Assembly (NCBI RefSeq): GCF_902859935.1
Contig: NZ_CADIKI010000018.1
Location: 62,001-126,000, forward strand
Direction of reading: 5' to 3'
Origin: Paraburkholderia fynbosensis
Lineage (GTDB): Bacteria; Pseudomonadota; Gammaproteobacteria; Burkholderiales; Burkholderiaceae
Length of the DNA stretch: 64,000 nt
Below, piece by piece: positions 43,609 to 51,585 of the stretch. Under the pieces are notes generated by a model. The model saw nothing but the letters and a program-made list of their open reading frames with translations, did not search any database and was not told where the DNA came from. The translations under genes and the position numbers were made by a program. Each line of letters begins with the position of its first letter. The first letter of the stretch is position 1.

Positions 43609-45021
43609 ATGTCTTTGTCAAGCCGTCAATCGGTCATCATCGCGTTGATCGTCGCCAGTGCCTATTTCATGGAGAACCTGGACGCTACGGTGATTGCGAC
43701 AGCGCTGCCCCACATGGCCGCCACATTCGGCGTCACGCCCGTGAGGCTGAGCATCGGCATGACCGCCTATCTGCTCGCGCTCGCGGTTTTCATCCCCATC
43801 AGCGGCTGGGTGGCGGATCGCTTTGGGCAACGCTCCGTGTTCGGTAGCGCTATCGTCGTGTTCACCGGCGCGTCGATACTCTGCGGGCTCAGCAACGGTC
43901 TCGTCGAATTCACCGTCGCGCGGATCCTGCAGGGACTCGGCGGCGCAATGATGGTCCCGGTAGGCCGGCTCGCCGTGCTGCGCAGCACGGACAAGCGTCA
44001 CCTGATGCGCTCGATCGCCTACATTACCTGGCCCGGGTTGGCCGCACCGGTGCTGGGTCCAGCGTTGGGCGGCTTTATCTCGACCTATTTCAGCTGGCGC
44101 TGGGTCTTTCTGCTGAACGTACCGATCGGCCTGCTGGGCCTGGCGCTCACCGCCACGTTCATTCCGAACCACCGCGAATCCGGCCGTCGTCCGTTCGATG
44201 TGCCCGGATTCGTGCTTAGCGGGGTCGCGCTAACCTGCCTCATGTACGGCATGGAACTCGTCGGGCAACTGCATGGCGACTGGCACATCGCGGCCGCGGC
44301 ACTGAGCGGTGGCATTCTCGCCGCAGCCTTCGCGGTACGGCATTTCCGGCGTGCCGAACATCCGCTGATCGATCTCGCGCCGTGGCGAATCCCGACCTTT
44401 CGCGCGACCCTCGACGGCGGTTCGTTGTATGTGGTCTCGGTCAGCGTTTCGCCCTTCCTGTTGCCGCTGTTCTTCCAGCTCGGTTTCGGGCTCAACGCGT
44501 TCGCCGCCGGTTTGCTCGTGCTCGCTTACGCGGCAGGCAATCTGGCCATGAAGACCGTCACCACGCCCATCCTCAAGCGCTTTGGTTTTCGCAAGGTAAT
44601 GATCGTCAATGGCCTGCTCACTGCCGCGACCATCGCGCTGTGCGCCCTGCTCTCGCCGGACACGCCGCGCGCGCTGATCATGCTGGTGCTGCTGGTCGGC
44701 GGGCTATGCCGATCGATGCAGTTCACCAGCATCAACACGCTCGCATTCGCGGACGTGCCGCCGGCGCGGATGAGTTCGGCGAGCACGTTTTTCAGCATGG
44801 TCCAGCAGATGACCATCGGTCTCGGCATCGCATTCGGTGCGATCGCGCTGCATGCTGCAGTCCTGATACATGGCGGCCACGCGCAGTTGTCGCTTGCTGA
44901 TTTCCGGGTCGCGTTTCTGCTTGTCGCGGTGCTGGTACTGATCTCCGTGCTGTACTTCATCGGCCTCGAACCGGACGCCGGCTGCGAGGTTAGCGGCCAT
45001 ACGGGAGCCGCATCGCGGTAG
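43609..45021 (+). CDS. Major-facilitator (DHA2-like) transporter 1
   Basis: 470-residue inner-membrane drug/proton antiporter-like protein. Begins MSLSSRQSVIIALIVASAYF; the first helix ends with ENLDATVIATALP (the DHA2 motif D1), and the cytoplasmic loop GWVADRFGQRSVFG is the MFS motif A. Length and hydrophobicity fit about 14 helices. The ATG at 43609 is preferred; 21 further upstream residues are unlike the family. It may import the hydroxylase substrate or export a toxic product. Divergent from the molybdenum operon, with a TetR-like box between. Confidence 0.9.
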   Translation: MSLSSRQSVIIALIVASAYFMENLDATVIATALPHMAATFGVTPVRLSIGMTAYLLALAVFIPISGWVADRFGQRSVFGSAIVVFTGASILCGLSNGLVEFTVARILQGLGGAMMVPVGRLAVLRSTDKRHLMRSIAYITWPGLAAPVLGPALGGFISTYFSWRWVFLLNVPIGLLGLALTATFIPNHRESGRRPFDVPGFVLSGVALTCLMYGMELVGQLHGDWHIAAAALSGGILAAAFAVRHFRRAEHPLIDLAPWRIPTFRATLDGGSLYVVSVSVSPFLLPLFFQLGFGLNAFAAGLLVLAYAAGNLAMKTVTTPILKRFGFRKVMIVNGLLTAATIALCALLSPDTPRALIMLVLLVGGLCRSMQFTSINTLAFADVPPARMSSASTFFSMVQQMTIGLGIAFGAIALHAAVLIHGGHAQLSLADFRVAFLLVAVLVLISVLYFIGLEPDAGCEVSGHTGAASR

Positions 45022-45081
45022 TGCGGAAATTGTATCGAGCGCGTTCATGGCGACTGGCCCAAATAAACAGAGAGAGAGTCC

Positions 45082-46695
45082 GTGCAGAGTAACCGGGGTA
45101 CGCCATTAACGCCTTCGCAAGCCGCCTCGCCTCACGCGGCGGCCGTAGCGGACAGCTCAGTCACTCGCAGCGCCTCGCAACAGGCGCTGATCCTCGCGGG
45201 CGTTTGTATCGCGGTACTTGTGCTGCCGCTGAATTTCGGCGGTGCAGCGGTGTCGGCGCCGACTATCGGCACCGCGCTGAGAGGCAGTCCAGTGGCAATC
45301 AACTGGATCCTGAACGCGTTCATGCTGAGCTTCGGCAGCAGTCTGATGGTCGCCGGAGCGCTCGCGGACCTGCTCGGACGAAAACGTGTATTCGCCGTCG
45401 GGGTAGCGCTCTTTGCAGCGACATCACTCGGGATCTCCGCCGCGCCGAGCCTCGTGTGGGTCGACTTTCTGCGCGCGCTGCAGGGCATTGCGGCCGCGTT
45501 GGTGCTGGCCGGATCATCGGCAGCGCTTGCCCAGGAGTTCGACGGGCATGGCCGCGCTCGCGCCTTCAGCATGCTCGGCACGACTTTCGGCGTGGGCCTG
45601 GCGCTGGGTCCGCTACTCGCCGGGTTTCTTACGCAAACATTCGGCTGGCGCTCGTTCTTCCTCGCGGATGCGGCTATCGGCTTGACGGGCTTTGCGCTCG
45701 GCGTTCCAAAACTGAGGGAATCCTATGATCCGCACGCCAATGGTCTCGATTGGCCTGGCGCCATCAGCTTTACCGCGGCACTGACCCTGTTCACCTTCGG
45801 CCTGCTGCAAGGGCCGGAGAGCGGCTGGAGCAGTCCGCTCATCGTTGCACTGTTCGTGGGTGCCGCGGTCATGGCGATCGCCTTCGTCTGGATCGAAGGC
45901 CGGGTTACCCGGCCCATGCTCGACCTGTCGTTGTTCCGCTATCCACGCTTCGTCGGTGTGCAGGTACTCCCGCTTGCGACCGCGTTCTGCTACGTCACGT
46001 TGCTGCTTGTGTTGCCGACGCGATTCATCGGCATCGAAGGACATACCGCGATCGGCGCGGGCTTGATGATGGTTTCGCTTTCGGCGCCGATGCTGTTCGT
46101 GCCGCTCACCGCTGCGCATCTCACGCGATGGATGTCGGCCGGCGTCATCTCGGCGATCGGCCTCGTCATTGCGGCCATCGGCATGCTCTGGTTCAGTGGT
46201 ATCGGGTTTGATGCGTCAGCCACTGTCCTTGCGATTCCGCTATTCGTGATCGGTGTCGGCGCGGGGCTGCCGTGGGGACTGATGGACGGCTTGTCAGTCA
46301 GCGTTGTTCCAAAGGAACGCGCCGGCATGGCGACGGGTATCTTCAGCACGACTCGCGTGGCGGGCGAAGGCATGACCCTCGCGGTGGCCAGCGCGATATT
46401 GGCAGTGCTCACACGCTTGCGACTAGCCGACGCACTCCCGGGATCTCCAGACGCGTCGGCTCATGCCGTCACAGAAGCCGCCCAGCGCGTGGCCACCGGC
46501 GATCTGGCACACGCTGCGGCGTTTCTGCCCGCACTCGGGCAGCCTGTACTCGTGCACGCGTACGACGGCGCGTTCCGGGTACTGCTCCATATGCTGGTGG
46601 CCATCACGCTTGCCTCCGCGATCATGGTGCTTGGGTTCCTTGGCCGCACACCATCCCCGACGAGCCGAGACCCTGCCAGCCCGACGCTTTCTTGA
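45082..46695 (+). CDS. Major-facilitator (DHA2-like) transporter 2
   Basis: 537 residues from a GTG at 45082, preceded by AGAGAGAGAG at ribosome-site distance. About 14 hydrophobic segments; motif A appears as GALADLLGRKRVFAVGV, and an antiporter-type helix as ALGPLLAGFLTQTFGWRSFF. It is 60 bases after the first transporter, same strand, so likely cotranscribed. Two adjacent but distinct DHA2-type pumps beside an oxidative operon suggest export of an aromatic compound and a metabolite. Substrates not decidable. Confidence 0.9.
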   Translation: MQSNRGTPLTPSQAASPHAAAVADSSVTRSASQQALILAGVCIAVLVLPLNFGGAAVSAPTIGTALRGSPVAINWILNAFMLSFGSSLMVAGALADLLGRKRVFAVGVALFAATSLGISAAPSLVWVDFLRALQGIAAALVLAGSSAALAQEFDGHGRARAFSMLGTTFGVGLALGPLLAGFLTQTFGWRSFFLADAAIGLTGFALGVPKLRESYDPHANGLDWPGAISFTAALTLFTFGLLQGPESGWSSPLIVALFVGAAVMAIAFVWIEGRVTRPMLDLSLFRYPRFVGVQVLPLATAFCYVTLLLVLPTRFIGIEGHTAIGAGLMMVSLSAPMLFVPLTAAHLTRWMSAGVISAIGLVIAAIGMLWFSGIGFDASATVLAIPLFVIGVGAGLPWGLMDGLSVSVVPKERAGMATGIFSTTRVAGEGMTLAVASAILAVLTRLRLADALPGSPDASAHAVTEAAQRVATGDLAHAAAFLPALGQPVLVHAYDGAFRVLLHMLVAITLASAIMVLGFLGRTPSPTSRDPASPTLS

Positions 46696-47316
46696 GGCGA
46701 AGGGATCGCCGACCGGTGAGACGCGCGCGGCTGCATTGAAGAAGACGCAGGTTTCCGCAGCGAAGGCTTCCACGAAGGAAGCCACAGAAGGATTCAACGA
46801 CGGCTCATGACTGAATACTGACTGACGCATTACCGATCCGGCTTTTTAACATTGAATCTTTATTCACGTCACTTCAACCAATTGATTTTTCCACAGCAAT
46901 AAATTGAAAAAATCACAAGCCAATTTATGCCGATCTAGTGCATTAGTTTAAGACACCTTATCAATTAGAATACTGGACGCTACTGTCAATTTCAGCAATA
47001 CAGCTTTTCCAATTTTTTGGACGTTCACGACGCATTCCTTGCGGTCGAATGTGACGATCCAGTCCCGCCTTGCGTAATCTATCGCCGAACTCTAGCCCGC
47101 GATTTACGGGCTGATTTCGAAGAAGAACAGTGTCGATAACTTGCTCAGGCTCCCTTCCTGGAGACCCAGCAACCCGCTCGTTTTCATGCCTATTTGCAGT
47201 ACTCCTGGCTAAGCCAATTCCGCTATACCACATAATTTAATTTTGGCTGCTTTCACTTTTATCATCCACTTTTTAGCATTGAAAGAAACCGACCTCCTAT
47301 TGCAGACATAGAGAAA
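46696..47316. other. A+T-rich intergenic region before the catalase
   Basis: About 620 bases with base composition far lower in G+C than the neighbours from 46830 to 47300. A hairpin GGCTTCC-ACGAA-GGAAGCC at 46765-46783 may act on the MFS transcript. A minus-strand open frame of 90 codons (46961-47233) exists but shows no family likeness and no clear ribosome site. The stretch may be a remnant of an insertion. Confidence 0.45.
46961..47233 (-). CDS. Hypothetical open frame in the A+T-rich region (doubtful)
   Basis: 90 codons, rich in Arg and Glu, beginning MWYSGIGLARSTANRHENER. No family recognised, no good ribosome site. The stop context falls in the A+T-rich part. It may be a chance frame or the tail of an eroded gene; listed because the region has no other content. 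Confidence 0.2.
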   Translation of the reverse strand: MWYSGIGLARSTANRHENERVAGSPGREPEQVIDTVLLRNQPVNRGLEFGDRLRKAGLDRHIRPQGMRRERPKNWKSCIAEIDSSVQYSN

Positions 47317-47331
47317 ATAGATTGGCGCTAT
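47317..47331. promoter_or_regulatory. OxyR-like box upstream of the catalase gene
   Basis: ATAG-ATTGGCG-CTAT fits the OxyR core ATAG-N-T-N3-A-N-CTAT at all fixed positions except the central A. More ATAG/CTAT elements occur nearby at 47297, 47308 and 47345 but not at ideal 10-base phase. Peroxide induction of a catalase through OxyR is well known, so a binding site here is plausible. Its overlap with the ATG at 47330 argues that translation starts at 47390 instead. Confidence 0.5.
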
Positions 47332-47389
47332 GAAAAGCCCAATCATAGGATGTGCCTGGTTTCCTCCTGTCCTGAATTGGGATCACAAC

Positions 47390-48931
47390 GTGAAATTACG
47401 CACGACACAAATCGCAGCAAGCATTCTTTCCATCGCCTCCGCAATCGTCACTGCACAACCCGTGTACGCTGAAGATATGACGCGCGATAGTGGCTCGCCG
47501 GTCGGCGACAACCAGAACTCCCAGACCGCCGGTCCTGAAGGTCCGGTACTGCTGCAGGACTCGCATCTGATCGAGAAGCTGCAGCGCTTCGACCGGGAGC
47601 GCATCCCGGAGCGCGTCGTCCATGCGCGCGGCACGGGCATTTTTGGCGAGTTCACGCCAACCGCCGATATCAGCGCGTTGACCACCGCCAAAGTGTTCAC
47701 GCCTGGCACGAAGACCCCGGTCTTCGTGCGCTTCTCGACCGTGATGGGCTATCGTGGATCGCCTGAGCAGGCGCGCGACCCACGCGGCTTTGCCGTGAAG
47801 TTCTATACGCAGCAAGGCAACTGGGACGTCGTCGGCATCAACTGGCCGATCTTCTTCATCCGGGACGCCATCAAGTTCCCGGACTTCGTGCACGCGAACA
47901 AGCCGTCCGCCGTGACGGGCGTGCAGGATCCGAATCTGGCCTTCGACTTCTTCGCCCATACGCCGGAAGCGACCAGCATGCTGACGCACCTCTACACCGA
48001 CGAGGGGATGCCTGACTCATACCGTCACATGGATGGCTACGGCGTGCATGCGTTCAAGTTCGTCAATGCCAAAGGCGAAGTTCACTACGTGAAATTTCAC
48101 TGGAAGAGCCGTCAGGGCATCGAGGGCATCCGCCCGCAGGATATTCCTCATTCGATCGGCGCCGACTGGAATCTGATGACCGACGACCTGTACAACTCGG
48201 TCAAGGCGCATTCGTATCCGCAATGGGATCTGTACGTTCAGATCCTTTCGCCGAAGGATCTGAACAAGTTCGACTTCGATCCGCTTGACGATACGAAGGT
48301 GTGGCCGTCGTCGATCCCTGAGCAGAAGGTCGGGACGATGACGCTCAACCGGGTTCCGGATAACTACTTCCAGTCCACTGAAGAATCGGCATTCGCGCCG
48401 TCCCGCCTCGTGCCGGGCATCGAGCCTTCCGAGGACCGGATGCTGCAGGGTCGTCTGTTCGCGTATGCCGACACGCAGATGTATCGCCTGGGACCGAACT
48501 ACAACGATTTGCCGATCAACCGTCCTGTTGTGCCTGTGTACAACAATAATCAGGATGGCTCGATGAATTCCGGCGATCGCAAGGCTGAGGTGAACTACGA
48601 GCCCTCCAGCATCGCGGAAATCTCGCAGCAGGCCAGGTACAAGTCCGTGCAGACGCCGCTCAGCGGAACGACGCAGCAGATGGCGATCCACAAGACGCTC
48701 GACTTCCGTCAGGCTGGCGAGTTCTACCGGACCCTGTCTGAAGCCAACAAGGCGGATCTGGTCACGGCATTGTCGGGCGATCTGGGCCGTGTAACAAACG
48801 ACGCGAACAAGTACACGATGCTTTCGTACTTCTACAAGGCTGATTCCGATTACGGTACCCGCCTCGCAAGCGCCACGCACGCGGATCTCTCACGTGTGCA
48901 GGATCTGGCGTCGCATCTTGGCGATAACTGA
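47390..48931 (+). CDS. katB: Periplasmic monofunctional catalase, KatB type
   Basis: 513 residues from the GTG at 47390, which gives a clean Sec signal MKLRTTQIAASILSIASAIVTAQPVYA; cleavage leaves EDMTRDSG. Heme catalase core: distal His78 (PERVVHARGTG), Asn151 in VGINWPIFFIRD (the usual VGNNTP is altered but the Asn stays), and the proximal heme Tyr359 in GRLFAYADTQMYRLGPNY. Decomposes hydrogen peroxide before it enters the cytoplasm. The ankyrin gene follows, as in the Pseudomonas aeruginosa katB-ankB pair. A start at the ATG 47330 would spoil the signal peptide. Confidence 0.93.
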   Translation: MKLRTTQIAASILSIASAIVTAQPVYAEDMTRDSGSPVGDNQNSQTAGPEGPVLLQDSHLIEKLQRFDRERIPERVVHARGTGIFGEFTPTADISALTTAKVFTPGTKTPVFVRFSTVMGYRGSPEQARDPRGFAVKFYTQQGNWDVVGINWPIFFIRDAIKFPDFVHANKPSAVTGVQDPNLAFDFFAHTPEATSMLTHLYTDEGMPDSYRHMDGYGVHAFKFVNAKGEVHYVKFHWKSRQGIEGIRPQDIPHSIGADWNLMTDDLYNSVKAHSYPQWDLYVQILSPKDLNKFDFDPLDDTKVWPSSIPEQKVGTMTLNRVPDNYFQSTEESAFAPSRLVPGIEPSEDRMLQGRLFAYADTQMYRLGPNYNDLPINRPVVPVYNNNQDGSMNSGDRKAEVNYEPSSIAEISQQARYKSVQTPLSGTTQQMAIHKTLDFRQAGEFYRTLSEANKADLVTALSGDLGRVTNDANKYTMLSYFYKADSDYGTRLASATHADLSRVQDLASHLGDN

Positions 48932-48945
48932 AGCCAGTAGGCAAC

Positions 48946-48979
48946 GCAGACGGGGCCTGCGCAAGCAGGCCCCGTCTGC
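48946..48979 (+). repeat. Large perfect hairpin between katB and ankB
   Basis: A 15-base perfect stem, opening GCAGACGGGGCC and closing GGCCCCGTCTGC, with a GCAA tetraloop. No U-tract follows. It may stop part of the transcripts or shield the katB mRNA 3' end, setting a katB to ankB ratio. Lies 14 bases after the katB stop and 28 bases before the ankB ATG. Confidence 0.7.
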
Positions 48980-49007
48980 CCGAATACGATTTCCGACGGA
49001 GAACGTC

Positions 49008-49622
49008 ATGCGAGGTTTCTCTACTGCGCGGCGAGTAGTTCGAAGCGCAGCCGTGGCAGCGATAGCCGCACTTCTGAGCGCGAGTTGTGCGGAGCACGTG
49101 TATCGGCCAGCAACGTATTCCGGCACGGTTGACACGCGAACATACACCGATGACTGGTTCGCCGCCGCGCGCGAAGGGCGAACCGATATCGTTCAATTGC
49201 TGATCGACGCGCACTATCCGATCGAAACCGCAACGCCTCAGGGATATACGGCGCTCATTCTTAGCGCCTACGATAATCACCCGGACACGCTAAGGGCGCT
49301 TCTTGCCGCTCACGCCAACGCATGCGCCGCCGACAAACACGGCAATACCGCGTTGATGGGAGCACTGTTCAAGGGTGAAACGAACATTGCGCAAATATTG
49401 CTCGGGGCAGGCTGCCCTATCGATCAAACCAACAACGCAGGTGAAACGGCGCTATCGTTTGCTGCGCTGTTCGGCCGGCTCGATATGCTCTCGGTGCTGG
49501 TGGCGCACGGAGCGAACGTCAATCATGTCGACGCACGCGGCGGCACCGCGCTTCAAATGGCCATCTCGCAACACAATACCGCCGCAGCCGATGCGCTGCG
49601 CCAGGTCGGCGCTACGCAGTAA
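49008..49622 (+). CDS. ankB: Ankyrin-repeat lipoprotein, AnkB-like
   Basis: 204 residues from the ATG at 49008 with GGAG upstream. Lipoprotein-type signal ending LLSASC (Cys near residue 27). Then about four ankyrin repeats of 33 residues, each with the TAL core: GYTALILSAY, GNTALMGALF, GETALSFAAL, GGTALQMAIS. In P. aeruginosa, AnkB is needed for full KatB activity, probably as a periplasmic scaffold. Same order and neighbours here. The gene's final 15 bases are directly repeated after its stop, a fresh tandem duplication. Confidence 0.85.
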   Translation: MRGFSTARRVVRSAAVAAIAALLSASCAEHVYRPATYSGTVDTRTYTDDWFAAAREGRTDIVQLLIDAHYPIETATPQGYTALILSAYDNHPDTLRALLAAHANACAADKHGNTALMGALFKGETNIAQILLGAGCPIDQTNNAGETALSFAALFGRLDMLSVLVAHGANVNHVDARGGTALQMAISQHNTAAADALRQVGATQ

Positions 49623-49637
49623 GGCGCTACGCAGTAA
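49608..49637. repeat. 15-base tandem duplication at the ankB stop codon
   Basis: GGCGCTACGCAGTAA occurs twice in a row, the first copy ending at the ankB stop, the second just after it. It leaves the protein unchanged. It looks like a recent slippage event. Confidence 0.8.
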
Positions 49638-49832
49638 TGTGGAGGAACGCGATCGGCTTTCCGGAAACTTGACCGGAGAAGCTCCGTTCCGCCTTTTTTT
49701 TACTCGCTCAAAAGCGCGCGCCGGGTTCATCCATGCTCAACTCGCAACCGGTATCCACGGCGGCGTCGCTCACGCGAAACGCCGGGAATTTTGTAGCGAG
49801 CTCGGCGATCACGTTTGCAGGCCGCTCTGCGT

Positions 49833-50012
49833 TCACGCGAAAGTATTGATGATGCTTCCAACCATGCCGTTTGCACTGACAGGCGGCGCGCTCGCAGCTT
49901 CCGCTTCGACGAGAGCCAGGGCGCCGCTTTGCGGCGTATGCGCGGCAACGCCCTGCGAGGACTGCTGCATCACTTGCATGGCCACGCTTGCGGCGGTTTG
50001 CGTAACGTTCAT
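49833..50012 (-). CDS. Hypothetical 59-residue protein
   Basis: MNVTQTAASVAMQVMQQSS onward to SIINTFA, Ala/Gln/Ser-rich, no membrane helix and no family recognised for certain; it faintly resembles short motility-associated YjfB-type proteins (inference, weak). The ATG at 50012 is preceded by AAAGGAAAG at a good spacing, which is the main reason to believe it is translated. It lies between the ankyrin gene and the EAL gene on the opposite strand. Confidence 0.45.
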   Translation of the reverse strand: MNVTQTAASVAMQVMQQSSQGVAAHTPQSGALALVEAEAASAPPVSANGMVGSIINTFA

Positions 50013-50253
50013 GATCTTTCCTTTATTGAAGACGCAGACGTTAGCACGTCTTCCGATTTTACGCAGATCTGACCAATTGAATCGCTGCCGCTGCCAAGCG
50101 CGGAAAATAACGTTGCGAATCTGGATGACACGAATGTCATCTTGCCGACTGATTTGCGACATGCAGGAGCCGGTATGTTGATACGTCGCTAACAGGCCTA
50201 TGTGGATTATTCGAAGCGCGTAAGCAAGAACGAATACAACGGGGTTGCCTTCA

Positions 50254-51420
50254 ATGACGAAAATAACCGCCGTGGTCAGCGTCAGGATTGCAGATATTAC
50301 GCGTCTCACCCACATATTCGGCGAGGAATCGACTCAACAGGCTCTCACCCAGTTCGGCGAGGAAGCAACGGCTTTGCTAAAGCGGTTGCTGGCTCAGCAT
50401 GAGGTAATTGACCGATATCGTTCTGATGTCGACGGACATTGCTCTGCGTGTTTCCGTGTGCTGTCGGGAGATTTGCCGCGTGATGCCAGCGAAGTGGCGC
50501 AGGCCATAGCAAAGGCAGGGCATCAGCTGATTCGCGAGCGGCTATTTGCTATTTTTGGCGGCGGGACAGGCGCCCGGATCAACTACGATCTGTCCGTGTT
50601 CGTTTTGCCTTCCGAAGCAGTCTCAGGAGATGACAAAACAGGTTGGGTTCAATGGACGAAGGATCGATCGAGGTCCGAACCAAAACATCAACGTAAGGAC
50701 CGGGACAACTCATCGACCAGAGTGAGAGCAATTCTGCGCGAATGCTCCATACAGACCGTGTTGCAGCCGATAGTGCGCATTAGAGACAGTACAGTGACGG
50801 GTTTTGAAGCCCTTTCCAGAGGTCCGCAACGGACGCCATTTGAACGCCCGGACGTGCTGTTCGACGCGGCCCATGCCGCCGGCTGTGCCGTGGAGATGGA
50901 ATTATTGTGTGCCGAATTGGCTCTCGAGCGCACCAAAGGCAAGCTGCCGCCCGGGAAGTTTTTGACCATCAATCTGGGCCCAGATGCCTTGGCCCTTGCT
51001 GCAGAAAAACTGCCGTTGGCGGGCCGGCAGGAAGTCATGTTCGAACTCACCGAGCACTTGCCGCTCAACGAAGCCGAGGGTTTGCGAGACGCGGTCGAAC
51101 GCCTGCGTACCATCGGCATTGGCTTGGCCCTGGACGACACGGGCTGCGGGTTCGCAGACCTCGATACCGTCCGCCTGTTGAAGCCAGAAATCGTCAAGCT
51201 GTGCATTACCGTGATCCGCAATGCCGATAAGGGTGCGCCCTTTGCAGCCGCTATTCGCGCGTCGGCTGAACAGCTCTATAAGCTCGGCTGCAAGGTGCTT
51301 GCTGAAGGTGTCGAAACGGCAGCCCAGCGCGACGCATTGCTGAACTGCGGAATCGAACTTGCGCAAGGGTGGCTTTACGGCAAGCCGGTGGCCGTTGCGC
51401 CAGTGCCCGGCGGCAGGTGA
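50254..51420 (+). CDS. EAL-domain cyclic-di-GMP phosphodiesterase with divergent N-terminal domain
   Basis: 388 residues from the ATG at 50254. The C-terminal 250 residues form an EAL domain: FEALSRG, INLGPDAL, FELTEHL, LALDDTGCGFADL in place of DDFGTGYSS, LKPEIVKL, LAEGVETAAQ, AQGWLYGKP. The metal- and base-binding Glu, Asn, Asp-Asp, Lys, Glu and Gln appear kept, though loop 6 is altered and KID is KLC. The first 130 residues recall a degenerate GGDEF fold (AVVSVRIADITRLTHIFGEE) lacking GGDEF itself, ending in a basic linker. Likely hydrolyses c-di-GMP; sensor input unknown. Confidence 0.85.
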   Translation: MTKITAVVSVRIADITRLTHIFGEESTQQALTQFGEEATALLKRLLAQHEVIDRYRSDVDGHCSACFRVLSGDLPRDASEVAQAIAKAGHQLIRERLFAIFGGGTGARINYDLSVFVLPSEAVSGDDKTGWVQWTKDRSRSEPKHQRKDRDNSSTRVRAILRECSIQTVLQPIVRIRDSTVTGFEALSRGPQRTPFERPDVLFDAAHAAGCAVEMELLCAELALERTKGKLPPGKFLTINLGPDALALAAEKLPLAGRQEVMFELTEHLPLNEAEGLRDAVERLRTIGIGLALDDTGCGFADLDTVRLLKPEIVKLCITVIRNADKGAPFAAAIRASAEQLYKLGCKVLAEGVETAAQRDALLNCGIELAQGWLYGKPVAVAPVPGGR

Positions 51421-51585
51421 CCCAACGGCGGGTTCGCAGAACGATTTCGAAAGAACTGGCGCGCACGGCAGTGCACTGAGCACCGCCGCCCGCGCACAGC
51501 GTTCCGTTGATGCGACAGCTCTATCGTTTAACGCTGATTTCATTCTCACGGTAGGCAGCCGCTCGAACTCCGTTGCGTTTCGCCG

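Noticed and set aside
46463..46810. Frame with a Lys/Ala/Thr-rich tail (KKTQVSAAKASTKEATEG) over the end of the second MFS gene
   Set aside because: The MFS frame itself ends with a normal C-terminus and stop; the tail lies in another frame with no ribosome site. It could hint at a frameshift but is not enough to call one.
47175..47232. Minus-strand stretch TATAGCGGAATTGGC that recalls the 5' part of a leucine tRNA
   Set aside because: No acceptor stem, anticodon arm or T-loop can be folded around it, and the following bases do not form a cloverleaf.
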